In this document: one piece after another, positions 1 to 6,971 of the stretch
Layout: every line of letters starts with the position of its first letter
How positions within the stretch are numbered: the first letter of the stretch is position 1
Assembly (NCBI GenBank): GCA_905479905.1
Contig: CAJQOK010000570.1
Coordinates: 1 to 13,911, forward strand
DNA: 13,911 nt
Source of the DNA: an uncultured Aliterella sp.
GTDB taxonomy: Bacteria; Cyanobacteriota; Cyanobacteriia; Cyanobacteriales; Chroococcidiopsidaceae
Direction of reading: 5' to 3'
Position numbers and translations under genes: made by a program
Notes under the pieces: generated by a model
What the model was told of the DNA's origin: nothing
Seen by the model: only the letters and a program-made list of their open reading frames with translations
Databases searched by the model: none

Positions 1-322
1 AAAAGGCACAGACTACGGTAACGCAGGTAACGAGCAGTTGGAAGCAGATAATCCAAAATCGGTAATGTCCCCAGCGAGTAAAACCATAGCGGTCAATTAG
101 AGGCGACCATAGAAAACTTAGCGTTATTGGTAAAGCAAGTGTTGGAAGTATGCCAATTGTCTCTAAAGAAGCCCCTTGCTGACGCATGAAAACAGGTAAG
201 GCATCATAAAGAAACCATGCGGGTAGATACTGCGACACGTACAAGCTGCCAATTAAACTGAATTTCTTGAAGTTTTTGGCATTAATCACTGGAATAGAGT
301 CCTTTAATACTTTTGAATTCAA
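1..322 (-). CDS. PAT/AmpG-type MFS permease, likely siderophore importer (partial, N-terminus)
   Basis: The reverse strand reads an open frame of about 107 residues that leaves the window at its left edge, so only the N-terminus is present. Visible pieces include SLYVSQYLPAWFLYDALP, an amphipathic loop MRQQGASLETIG, the hydrophobic stretch ILPTLALPITLSFLWSPL and then LIDRYGFTRWGHYRFW. The SLY.xQ.LP...F...LP..(L/M)RQQG..LE.IG pattern and the polar D-R-Y-G loop after the second helix are typical of the PAT branch of the major facilitator superfamily (AmpG, RhtX/FptX). RhtX/FptX members are single-protein inner-membrane siderophore permeases. A TTG at 322 gives a 4-base TTGA overlap with the stop of the upstream TonB receptor gene; a GTG at 289 is the alternative start. 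The tight coupling to a siderophore receptor makes import of ferric siderophore across the inner membrane the likely role. Substrate and completeness cannot be judged. Confidence 0.75.
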   Translation of the reverse strand, partial: MNSKVLKDSIPVINAKNFKKFSLIGSLYVSQYLPAWFLYDALPVFMRQQGASLETIGILPTLALPITLSFLWSPLIDRYGFTRWGHYRFWIICFQLLVTCVTVVCAF

Positions 323-2892
323 AACCGCACCGAAATTGAGCCAATCACAGTAAAAGGTTCGCCAGGATAAATCCCGCTAGTTCTGCTAAAAGGCACGCCA
401 GTAATATAGTCAATATCAAAAATATTCTTGAAATTGAGAGCAAAACGCCAATCATCTTGGCGGTAAAAAATAGCCGCATTAGTGAGAAAGTAACTACCTA
501 AACGAAAGCTGTTATCTAAGTCGCCCTCACGTTCTCCAATGTAGTTGACTCCAACTCCAGCGCCTAAACCTTGAAAATCACCGCTTTGGATTTCATAGGT
601 TGTCCATAGACTGGCGCTATTTTTAGGAACACCGGAGAGTGAGTTGCCCGTAGGTATAATGTTGTCTTCTGTAACTTCAGCATCTGTGTGTGCGTAAGAG
701 GCAATAATGTTCCATCCAGGTAAAATTTGCCCGCTAACATCAAGTTCAATGCCTCGACTTTGTTGTTCGCCTGTGGCTACGGAAATGCCTAGCCCTGGAA
801 AATTAGAATCTTCCGTCGCCACATTTTGTTTAGTAATGTCAAAATACGCTAAGGTCGCAAACAGATTACCTTCTAATAATTGGGTTTTAACTCCAACTTC
901 ATACCCTTCACCCCGTTCTGGTTCTAGGGGATCGCCATTAACAGTAAATCTATCAATATTGGGATTAAAGGATTGCGAATAGCTGGCGTAAAGGGATACT
1001 GCTTCAATTGGTTGATAAACAATTCCTATACGCGGAGTCCAAGCATCATTAGATTGATTGGTGTCACCGCCTGGATAGAAAAGTGCTGGCTCGTTTTCGA
1101 TTTCTTGGTCTACAGTTTCATAGCGCAAGCCTGCAAGTAATTTCAACTTGTCAGAAAAAGCAATCTCATCTTGGACATAAATACCTAACCTATTTGTTGT
1201 AGATTTCCGATCTATGAGCAAAACATCTAGCGAAGTCCGAGGAGTAGTGCCATAAACGGGATTGAATACATCTAGGGGTACTGAATTGAAGAAATCAGCC
1301 TTGGCAAAGGTATCAGAGTCGGTACGATTCAAATCAACACCAAATAAAAGGGTGTGTTTTACTGAACCTGTAGCAAATTTACCGACGGCATTTGTCTGTA
1401 GGGCGTAGTCATCGGAGTAAAAATCATCAAAAGCATAAACGCGATCAAGAATGCCCGTTGTCTCATCAAAGGCAGTGGGAATCGTCAATTTATCGCTAAA
1501 GACTTTACTACTTGCATAGCGAAAGGCATTGCGTAATGTCCAACTGTCGTTAAAACGATGCTCTAAAGCATACCCCGTACTAACAAATGTCCGCTCAATA
1601 AAGTCGTCTGGTTCGCCAGTAATGCGATCGCGCGGAACATCAATTACTTGATCTCCTACAGCAATCAAACCCGCATCAAACGCTCGTTCGCGGTTATAAT
1701 ACTGCACGTCAAAGGTAATATCTGTGTCTTCGCTTAGTTTTAAAGCTAAAACAGGCGAAACAAAAAATTGCTCAAAATTTTGGTCAAAACCCCGGAAACT
1801 TTCACTATTTAGATAAGACACATTTAGTCTATACAGTAGGTTGTCGCCATTACTTAAGGGGCCAGAAATATCGAGCCGCGATCGCACCAAGTCATAACTT
1901 CCAAGTTGTACTTCCGCCTCGTAAAAAGGTTCTGATAATGGCTTTTTAGTCACAGCATTAACTATCCCGCCTGGTTGAATCTCTCCATACAATATTGAAG
2001 CTGGCCCTTTTAAAACTTCGACACGTTCTAAGTTTGCTGTTTCTGGAACCTCTTGAAAGCCATATTGTCTGAAACCATCTATTAATAGAGGCGCGTCATC
2101 AAAACCTCGAATAGTATAGTTAGCTTCTGTAAAGGTATCAAAACCGCCAGAAATCACGTTGCTGACGTTGCGTAATGCTTCATCTAGTTGAATGACTTGT
2201 TGATCTTCAAGCGCCCTTTGAGGCACTACCTGAATCGATTGGGGAATATCAATAATCGGGGTGTCTGTTCTCGTCCCAGTAGTAGCGTTGGGTGCGCTGT
2301 ATCCATTTTGCCGACCCGTAACCGTCAGTTCTATTGGCTCATTAGTCTCTGCTGATGGTTGTTCTGGTTGATTTTCTAGAGGTGCTTGTTCTGGTTGCTG
2401 TTGCTGGGGCGTAGCAGCTACTTTAGGTATAAATTCAAAAATCAATCCCTCATCACTGTCAAACAAATCAACTTGAGGCAAACCCGCTTCACCCTTTACC
2501 GTCACCCGAATAGTATTAGTACCTTGGTTACTCACTGTGATTTCAGCAATTCCTGCAACTGGTTTTTCTTGGCGGAATGACTCATTATTGGGTAAGCGCA
2601 ACTGGGCGTTAACAACATCAGCAATATAACTATTGCCACTACTGCGATTGACCACAGACAACTGTTCTCCAATCGTCTGTAAAATCACCTCCACACCTTG
2701 CTCGGTGGGGTTGGCTTCGACTACCGTTACTTGCACAATTTCTGATGTTGGCGACTGCACTAACAGTTGAGCGTTAGTTACTGGATACTTTACTTCACTA
2801 CTGGGAACGAGCCGTGCTGTAGCTTCTAAGGCAACGCCAAACCAAATAAAGCCTGTAACTAACAGAATTTGCCCTAACTGCGGTTGTCTCAC
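319..2892 (-). CDS. TonB-dependent siderophore receptor with N-terminal AMIN domain
   Basis: An 857-residue outer-membrane receptor predicted to bind a ferric siderophore and pass it to the periplasm using TonB energy. Order of parts: signal peptide about 1-27; AMIN domain about 50-155, a cyanobacterial addition ahead of the plug; Gln/Pro-rich linker about 160-185; possible TonB box IELTVTGRQ at 187-195; plug about 205-320 with IPQSIQVVPQ, TIRGFDDAPLLIDGFR, LERVEVLKGPASILYGE and PGGIVNAVTKKP; then a 22-strand-type barrel to the C-terminus. It ends in SVRF, a terminal Phe typical of BAM substrates. A GTG start at 2892 is chosen because GAGGA lies about 7 bases upstream. The frame is intact and full length for the family. 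It is followed directly by an MFS permease, and a Fur-like box lies about 125 bases upstream. No AraC-type regulator, common beside such receptors, is present next to it. Confidence 0.95.
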   Translation of the reverse strand: MRQPQLGQILLVTGFIWFGVALEATARLVPSSEVKYPVTNAQLLVQSPTSEIVQVTVVEANPTEQGVEVILQTIGEQLSVVNRSSGNSYIADVVNAQLRLPNNESFRQEKPVAGIAEITVSNQGTNTIRVTVKGEAGLPQVDLFDSDEGLIFEFIPKVAATPQQQQPEQAPLENQPEQPSAETNEPIELTVTGRQNGYSAPNATTGTRTDTPIIDIPQSIQVVPQRALEDQQVIQLDEALRNVSNVISGGFDTFTEANYTIRGFDDAPLLIDGFRQYGFQEVPETANLERVEVLKGPASILYGEIQPGGIVNAVTKKPLSEPFYEAEVQLGSYDLVRSRLDISGPLSNGDNLLYRLNVSYLNSESFRGFDQNFEQFFVSPVLALKLSEDTDITFDVQYYNRERAFDAGLIAVGDQVIDVPRDRITGEPDDFIERTFVSTGYALEHRFNDSWTLRNAFRYASSKVFSDKLTIPTAFDETTGILDRVYAFDDFYSDDYALQTNAVGKFATGSVKHTLLFGVDLNRTDSDTFAKADFFNSVPLDVFNPVYGTTPRTSLDVLLIDRKSTTNRLGIYVQDEIAFSDKLKLLAGLRYETVDQEIENEPALFYPGGDTNQSNDAWTPRIGIVYQPIEAVSLYASYSQSFNPNIDRFTVNGDPLEPERGEGYEVGVKTQLLEGNLFATLAYFDITKQNVATEDSNFPGLGISVATGEQQSRGIELDVSGQILPGWNIIASYAHTDAEVTEDNIIPTGNSLSGVPKNSASLWTTYEIQSGDFQGLGAGVGVNYIGEREGDLDNSFRLGSYFLTNAAIFYRQDDWRFALNFKNIFDIDYITGVPFSRTSGIYPGEPFTVIGSISVRF

Positions 2893-3015
2893 TTTCAGTC
2901 CTCATCACCTACTTGCCGTTAGTAAATTCATCAATAACATCGCAATTAAGACTAACTTATTGACACATATTACTAATAAAACTCAAGAATAACTCTACAG
3001 TAAACAATAGTTAGT

Positions 3016-3030
3016 TGCAACTGATTATCA
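3016..3030 (-). promoter_or_regulatory. Possible Fur box upstream of the TonB receptor
   Basis: On the reverse strand the 15-mer TGATAATCAGTTGCA matches the 7-1-7 Fur consensus TGATAATnATTATCA at 11 of 14 informative positions; the left half is perfect and the right half weak. It lies about 125 bases upstream of the receptor start codon, where iron-dependent repression would be expected. The match is by eye only and no convincing -35/-10 pair was found beside it. Confidence 0.45.
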
Positions 3031-3164
3031 ATTTTTTTCTGGAATAGAACTAGCAGAGAACAGCATAATCACAGTATTGTGCTTACCCCAACTGCATTTT
3101 CCCTAAAATCGAGTTAAATCGCCTTCGTTTAAGAAACCAGGAGAAAATCATGGGTTAGCCTTTG

Positions 3165-3218
3165 ATTAGAAAAGATTGCCTTAATATTTCTTAATTATAT
3201 TTAATTAGAAAAGATTGC
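3165..3218. repeat. 15-bp direct repeat upstream of the isi promoter
   Basis: ATTAGAAAAGATTGC occurs at 3165-3179 and again, identical, at 3204-3218, with starts 39 bases apart. Both copies lie 30-100 bases upstream of the predicted isi -10 element and in the intergenic region shared with the divergent TonB receptor. This geometry suits paired binding sites for an activator, but no regulator can be assigned. Confidence 0.5.
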
Positions 3219-3248
3219 AATAGTCATGTTAAGATGCCTCTAAGTTAG

Positions 3249-3265
3249 TTGAGTATAATTCTCAA
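3249..3265 (+). promoter_or_regulatory. Fur-like box overlapping the -10 element of the isi operon
   Basis: TTGAGTATAATTCTCAA is an inverted repeat (TTGAG/CTCAA) that contains a perfect TATAAT at 3254-3259. Its 15-base core matches the 7-1-7 Fur consensus at 11 of 14 positions. A -35 element is not obvious. A repressor bound here would cover the -10, the known logic of Fur control of isi operons. The next start codon is at 3310 with TAGGAGA at 3294-3300 in front of it, so the predicted untranslated leader is about 40-45 bases. Confidence 0.65.
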
Positions 3266-3309
3266 TAAACTCTAATTTTTTGATAACCTGATTTAGGAGA
3301 ATATATTGC

Positions 3310-3472
3310 ATGATCAGAACGATAGCTCAAGCACTTGAAACTATTCTTTGCTGGGCGGGAAATACTCATTTAACTAATTCTGGCAAACTACTGAGGGCGC
3401 ATATTGCTCACGCTGGATTGACTTGTGGGCAGGGGAATGACTTTATTTGAGCTTACTCATTTCAATTGTTGA
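3310..3472 (+). pseudogene. isiA: Decayed remnant of an isiA/CP43-like chlorophyll-binding protein gene
   Basis: A 46-codon frame starts at ATG 3310 behind TAGGAGA and reads ...CWAGNTHLTNSGKLLRAHIAHAGL, then stops at 3450. This aligns with the N-terminal pattern of the IsiA/Pcb/CP43 family (WWAGN-x-RLxNLSGKLLGAHIAHAGL), with one residue missing before SGKLL. The expected continuation is in other frames: WAG at 3426-3434, then MTLFELTHFN at 3437-3466 followed by TGA at 3470-3472. Compared with the family, about 4 bases are lost before WAG and 1 base after it. Nothing resembling the remaining roughly 300 or more residues follows. Full-length members bind chlorophyll and form antenna rings round photosystem I under iron stress; this fragment cannot. 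Its place ahead of flavodoxin and IsiC fits isiA; origin from a psbC-like paralogue is the alternative. The short frame may still be translated. Confidence 0.8.
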
Positions 3473-3603
3473 GTAATCTCGATTTGTTATAGCACCACGT
3501 TTAGGCGATCGCGTAAGCATTACTGTTGTGTGTGCGATCGCTCCAAGCCTCCTCAATCGTAGACAGTCCTTCTCTAAAAATTTCTGACACAAAAGTATTT
3601 ATT

Positions 3604-3982
3604 ATGGTTCAGATTACGGCTATTCATCGACCGTTTCATCTCCAGTTATTGCCACTCAACGCCGCCTCTGGGCAAGTAATTAATTTCGAGATTGTTGAAT
3701 ACACGAGCGGGCAACAAACCCTGTATCAACAGAATTTGATGAGTTTAGGCGCAGAAACTGCCAGAAATCTGTGAGGAAAAGGATGTGACGATCGCGGTGC
3801 TAGAAGGTCACGGCACTTTGACATTGAATCAGGAGATTGTTCCTCTTGAACCTGGGCGGTTTATCTTCATTCCAGCGCAGATGTCTCATACGTTGCAGAC
3901 ACAGACCAGTCTCGTTTTTTTGCTCAGTCGTTGCGAGTCCAATTCAGGTTTACCCGAAACGCCTTGGGCAATTACGTTGTAA
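3604..3982 (+). pseudogene. Cupin-domain protein gene broken by a single frameshift
   Basis: Two adjoining frames make one small cupin. The first, from ATG 3604, reads MVQITAIHRPFHLQLLPLNA... to MSLGA and stops at 3774. The second, one base out of phase, reads KLPEICEEKDVTIAVLEGHG, then TLTLNQEIVPLEPGRFIFIP and AQMSHTLQ, ending at TAA 3982. The G-x-G-x-L and P-G-x-x-x-x-I-P elements are cupin_2 features. One extra base near 3742-3750 explains the break; the joined product would be about 125 residues. Ligand or reaction cannot be inferred; a complete metal-binding His set is not evident. It lies between the isiA remnant and flavodoxin, so it probably belongs to the same transcript. No strong Shine-Dalgarno precedes 3604. 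A sequencing error could also explain the shift. Confidence 0.65.
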
Positions 3983-4021
3983 CTTAAATTTTTTCCGTCC
4001 ACAATTAGTAATTACGTTGAT

Positions 4022-4534
4022 ATGACTAAAATTGGTTTATTTTTTGGAACCCAAACTGGCAACACCGAAACCCTCGCCGAAACTATTCAGAGAGTATTTG
4101 GTGGCGATAATGTCGTAACACTACACGATGCTGCGGATACTGAAGCGGCTGAACTGGAGGGCTATGAATATCTGATCATTGGTTGCCCCACCTGGAACAT
4201 TGGTGAACTACAAGCCGATTGGCAAGGCTTGTATGATGAGCTAGACAACATCGATTTTAGTAACAAGAAGGTTGCCTATTTTGGACCTGGCGATCAAATT
4301 GGTTATGCCGATAATTTCCAGGATGCAATGGGTATTTTGGAAGAAAAGATTTCTGAACTGGGTGGTACTACGGTTGGTTATTGGTCAACCGATGGCTACG
4401 AATTTAATGAGTCTAAAGCTGTCAGAGATGGCAAATTTGTTGGATTAGCTCTCGATGAAGATAATCAGTCAGAGTTGACTGACAAGCGCATCAATACTTG
4501 GGTGGCACAACTGAAGCGAGAGTTTGGGGTGTAG
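4022..4534 (+). CDS. isiB: Long-chain flavodoxin
   Basis: A 170-residue FMN electron carrier that replaces ferredoxin in photosynthetic electron transfer when iron is short. The phosphate-binding loop is GTQTGNTE at 9-16. The isoalloxazine is flanked by Trp58 in PTWNIGELQ and Tyr95 in GDQIGYADNF, both typical of cyanobacterial IsiB. The loop at 85-92 reads AYFGPGDQ, with Pro where many homologues have Thr. The region about 120-145 is the extra loop of the long-chain class. The gene follows the cupin pseudogene by 39 bases and precedes the IsiC-like gene, giving isiB-isiC order. No clear Shine-Dalgarno lies ahead of ATG 4022. Expression is probably driven from the Fur-like promoter near 3250. 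Confidence 0.95.
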   Translation: MTKIGLFFGTQTGNTETLAETIQRVFGGDNVVTLHDAADTEAAELEGYEYLIIGCPTWNIGELQADWQGLYDELDNIDFSNKKVAYFGPGDQIGYADNFQDAMGILEEKISELGGTTVGYWSTDGYEFNESKAVRDGKFVGLALDEDNQSELTDKRINTWVAQLKREFGV

Positions 4535-4607
4535 ATAGTAATAACCAAACTGGATTTACCAAGCGAATTCTTTTTTTGCTACCAGTTCTACGGAATACTT
4601 ACTGATC

Positions 4608-4645
4608 GCGCGATGGCAACGAAAACGCCGTACCCGGCATCGTAC
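4608..4645 (-). repeat. 38-bp dispersed repeat, copy 1 (between isiB and isiC)
   Basis: This 38-base sequence is an exact reverse complement of 12243-12280. It contains GCCGTACCCGGCATCG and has imperfect outer arms (CGATGGC / GGCATCG) able to pair as a hairpin. A related third copy is at 8039-8074. It sits in the 150-base gap between flavodoxin and isiC, where a hairpin could affect transcript processing. Confidence 0.75.
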
Positions 4646-4684
4646 AACTTGGAACGTAACAGAATCAACTCATACTAAATAATC

Positions 4685-5473
4685 ATGTCTAATTTGCCTG
4701 ATGTGCTTTGCCTAAGTGCCAGTCCGCATTTACAAGTATTCAATCGCCCATTGCTGCAATCCCTTGCACAGCATACTCCAGTTGCTCAGTGGGAATATCA
4801 ACTTTCACCCGATGAACCCTGTTCTCTCGACATTGCCTTGGTGTTGCTGCATGACTATTTGAAACACCACGATCGCCCAATTCATCTAATCGGTCACGGG
4901 GTTAGCGGGCTATTGGCGTTGCTGTATACCCAAAGACATCCCGAACGCGTGCGATCGCTAACGTTACTATCCGTTGGTGCATATCCTGCTCTAGATTGGC
5001 AGGCATATTACTACGCCCAGCGCAACCTTCTACCCTGTAGTCGTCAAATCTTATTGACTCGCATGGTAGATATATTGTTTGGTTGCTCGTCTAAACCTAT
5101 GACAAAAGCGTTGGTGAAGATTTTGGATCGGGATCTTGACGATTCGCTATCTCCTCATAGTCTTGTCAAATGCTTGAACTTAACACCAATTCGAGTAGCA
5201 GTACCTCTGCTGGTGTGTGGCAGTGTGGATGATGTTGCTGTCGATCCGCACCAACTTCGCAGTTGGCAGCAGTATTTTAGTGCAGAATCATCAAAACTTT
5301 GGGTGTGTCCGGGTGGGCGCTATTTCTTTCACTATTTTTATCCTCAACAAACAGGAGAACAAATTTTGAGCTTTTGGAAGTCTCTACTACCAAGTCTGAA
5401 CAACCCCAGATCGGAAAAACTGTTTCTAGCTGACAATTTTGAACCCAAAGCAGCCTCGATTCTTGTTGAGTAG
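4685..5473 (+). CDS. isiC: IsiC-like alpha/beta-hydrolase-fold protein
   Basis: A 262-residue protein of the alpha/beta-hydrolase fold. The nucleophile-elbow region is HLIGHGVSGLLALLYTQRHP at 67-86, followed by ERVRSLTLLSVGAYP. A late strand reads VPLLVCGSVDDVAVDP, where the acidic triad residue is expected, and GGRYFFHYFYPQQ supplies a candidate His. At the elbow the canonical G-x-S-x-G Ser position is Gly72, with a Ser two residues on (Ser74), so classical Ser catalysis is doubtful. Position directly after flavodoxin matches isiC, the third gene of iron-stress isi operons, whose biochemical role is not established. ATG 4685 is the first in-frame start. The product has no evident signal peptide and is probably cytoplasmic. 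Assignment to the fold is firm; the name rests on context. Confidence 0.8.
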   Translation: MSNLPDVLCLSASPHLQVFNRPLLQSLAQHTPVAQWEYQLSPDEPCSLDIALVLLHDYLKHHDRPIHLIGHGVSGLLALLYTQRHPERVRSLTLLSVGAYPALDWQAYYYAQRNLLPCSRQILLTRMVDILFGCSSKPMTKALVKILDRDLDDSLSPHSLVKCLNLTPIRVAVPLLVCGSVDDVAVDPHQLRSWQQYFSAESSKLWVCPGGRYFFHYFYPQQTGEQILSFWKSLLPSLNNPRSEKLFLADNFEPKAASILVE

Positions 5474-5513
5474 CCCTAGTCAGAAATGAGCTTTCGTAAA
5501 ATTGAACTTAGCC

Positions 5514-5831
5514 ATGCCATACTCTATTTGTCCCTCAGTGATTCAATTGATTGCGATCGCTGGATGTCGCTGCGGTGCCTTTTTGCTAACAGGTTTCTTC
5601 TGCTGGAGTTTTTGGCATACGATTTGTGAAGGTATCCGTCATCTTAAAAAACTGCATCAAGTGCCATGCGATAGCTGCCAGTATTTCACAGGTGAATATC
5701 TGTTGAAATGTACCGTGCATCCGTGCAAAGCCTTTTCCGAAGAAGCGATTGACTGTTTAGGTTTTGCACCCAATTTACAGACGGTAATGCCAAGATTTGA
5801 TCGGGGTAGACATCCTTGCTTAAAGCGATAA
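5514..5831 (+). CDS. Small membrane-anchored Cys-rich protein
   Basis: A 105-residue protein without a recognised name. Residues about 8-38 (VIQLIAIAGCRCGAFLLTGF and onward) form one hydrophobic segment. A basic stretch HLKKLHQ follows, then a soluble tail PCDSCQYFTGEYLLKCTVHP with further Cys at 71 and 81. The tail Cys pattern is C52-x2-C55-x10-C66-x4-C71-x9-C81, which suggests metal or Fe-S/zinc binding or disulfides. Similar CxxC-x-YFTG...LKCTVHP tails occur in cyanobacterial hypothetical proteins (from memory, not checked). The gene starts 40 bases after isiC; ATG 5514 is preferred over an in-frame TTG at 5502. The regulator gene begins 29 bases downstream, so all three are likely co-transcribed. 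Confidence 0.75.
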   Translation: MPYSICPSVIQLIAIAGCRCGAFLLTGFFCWSFWHTICEGIRHLKKLHQVPCDSCQYFTGEYLLKCTVHPCKAFSEEAIDCLGFAPNLQTVMPRFDRGRHPCLKR

Positions 5832-5860
5832 AAAAAGCAGATTTTTCTGGAGCTATAACT

Positions 5861-6487
5861 ATGACACCAACAATTCAGCTAGAGGAGATAATGGAAGACT
5901 TCGATCTTGCGAGTCGCCAAGCATTATATCCTTTCAAAACAGCCCCAGCGCGAAGAGAGCGCCAAATTCAACGGGCGTTCAAGCGACGAGAGTATATCCC
6001 ACTAGATAATGGTATTCTTTGGCAAATTGAGATTGGAGTGGTTCGCACATCGACATTAGCATCTGATGGCACCATTATCTCTTTGGGCTTTTGGGGAGTA
6101 GGAGATGTAATTGGTCGGCTTCTTGCTGGCATCCAACCTTACCAAATTGAATGTTTGACCAATGTAAAAGCGATCACCTTGAAGCAAAATGAGTGCTGGG
6201 ATTTACATCGGGTTATGTTGTCTCATATTTACCAGATGCAAGAACTGCTCAGAGTTCGTCACGGACAAATTCAGCAACGATTTCTACAATTTCTGAACTG
6301 GTTGGCGACTAAATTTGGCGTTAGGGTAGAGCAGGGACGACTGATTCCGCTCCGCTTGACTCATCAGGAGGTTGCAGAGGTGCTAGGCACAACGCGAGTG
6401 ACGGTGACACGCCTATTACAGCAATTGCAGCAACAAGGAATCATTAGTCAAGGCAAACACCAAATTCTACTGCGCGATCGCCCGTAA
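5861..6487 (+). CDS. Crp/Fnr-family transcriptional regulator
   Basis: A 208-residue regulator. Residues about 35-110 form the beta-roll effector domain (YIPLDNGILWQIEIGVVRTS, then DGTIISLGFWGVGDVIGRLL). Residues about 120-150 form the dimer helix, rich in Gln and Leu. A winged helix-turn-helix follows at about 166-205, with LTHQEVAEVLGTTRVTVTRL and then QQQGIISQGKHQILL. The recognition helix TTRVTVTRLL matches the Crp pattern. The cAMP-contact signature of Crp (GE..L....RSA) and an Fnr-type N-terminal Cys cluster are absent, so the effector is unknown. ATG 5861 is chosen because GGAG at 5849-5852 lies 8 bases upstream; an in-frame TTG at 5816 would overlap the previous gene. Its place at the end of an iron-stress gene run suggests a link to that response. 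The last codons overlap a HIP1 site. Confidence 0.9.
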   Translation: MTPTIQLEEIMEDFDLASRQALYPFKTAPARRERQIQRAFKRREYIPLDNGILWQIEIGVVRTSTLASDGTIISLGFWGVGDVIGRLLAGIQPYQIECLTNVKAITLKQNECWDLHRVMLSHIYQMQELLRVRHGQIQQRFLQFLNWLATKFGVRVEQGRLIPLRLTHQEVAEVLGTTRVTVTRLLQQLQQQGIISQGKHQILLRDRP

Positions 6488-6971
6488 TTCTTTTTCGTCT
6501 CCTCAATAACTCACTGCTACTGGGATTTGAAAACTGCTGTTACTGTACTTCATTAACTTGAAATCTGCTGTATATAGTAGAAATAGGCGATCGCCTCTGG
6601 CGCTACCCCTTGGGTAATCGCTTTGGTAATTGGCAACCAACAACACGGGAAATCATTGTTGAATTGGTAAGTATTGGTCAAGAAAGTTTTGTTGATGATG
6701 GTACAGGGCGAAGTTTGCGCTTTGATAGAGTTGAATAGGCGATCGCTTTTTGTAGTGCAGATTGGCTTAATAGGCGATCGCAAATGACTGCGATGCTTGT
6801 ACAGTGTTATGAAATAAAAGATTAGACGGAAACTTTTAATATAATAATTAGTTATGCCGCTTCGTTTCCAATTTGGGTGTAGATGAAAAGTGTCGCTCAC
6901 AACACTACAGGTTAGGTAAGCTTATACTATTCATCAAGGCGACCTTGTTACCCCAATAACATAGACAAGCA
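6488..6971. other. Intergenic stretch with three HIP1 copies and a possible coding remnant
   Basis: No complete gene is seen in this stretch. AATAGGCGATCGC occurs three times, at 6582-6594, 6734-6746 and 6769-6781. Between the first two, an open frame without an ATG (6562-6738, plus strand) reads ...GDRLWRYPLGNRFGNWQPTT, then REIIVELVSIGQESFVDDG and GRSLRFDRVE before a stop. Its composition looks protein-like and it may be the 3' remnant of a lost gene, but I cannot assign a family. The AT-rich end (6820-6960) presumably holds the promoter of the methyltransferase gene. Confidence 0.35.

Noticed and set aside
3310..3450. A novel 46-residue small protein gene
   Set aside because: Its sequence aligns with the N-terminus of IsiA/CP43 proteins and the alignment continues in other frames, so decay of a larger gene explains it better, although translation of the fragment is not excluded.
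4570..4577. Terminator after flavodoxin (run of T)
   Set aside because: The T-run has no preceding GC-rich hairpin; the only hairpin-like element, at 4608-4645, lies downstream of it.
6553..6900. Minus-strand open frame in the gap before the methyltransferase
   Set aside because: The translation is low-complexity-looking with no motif, and it runs through repeated HIP1 sequences; not supported as a gene.
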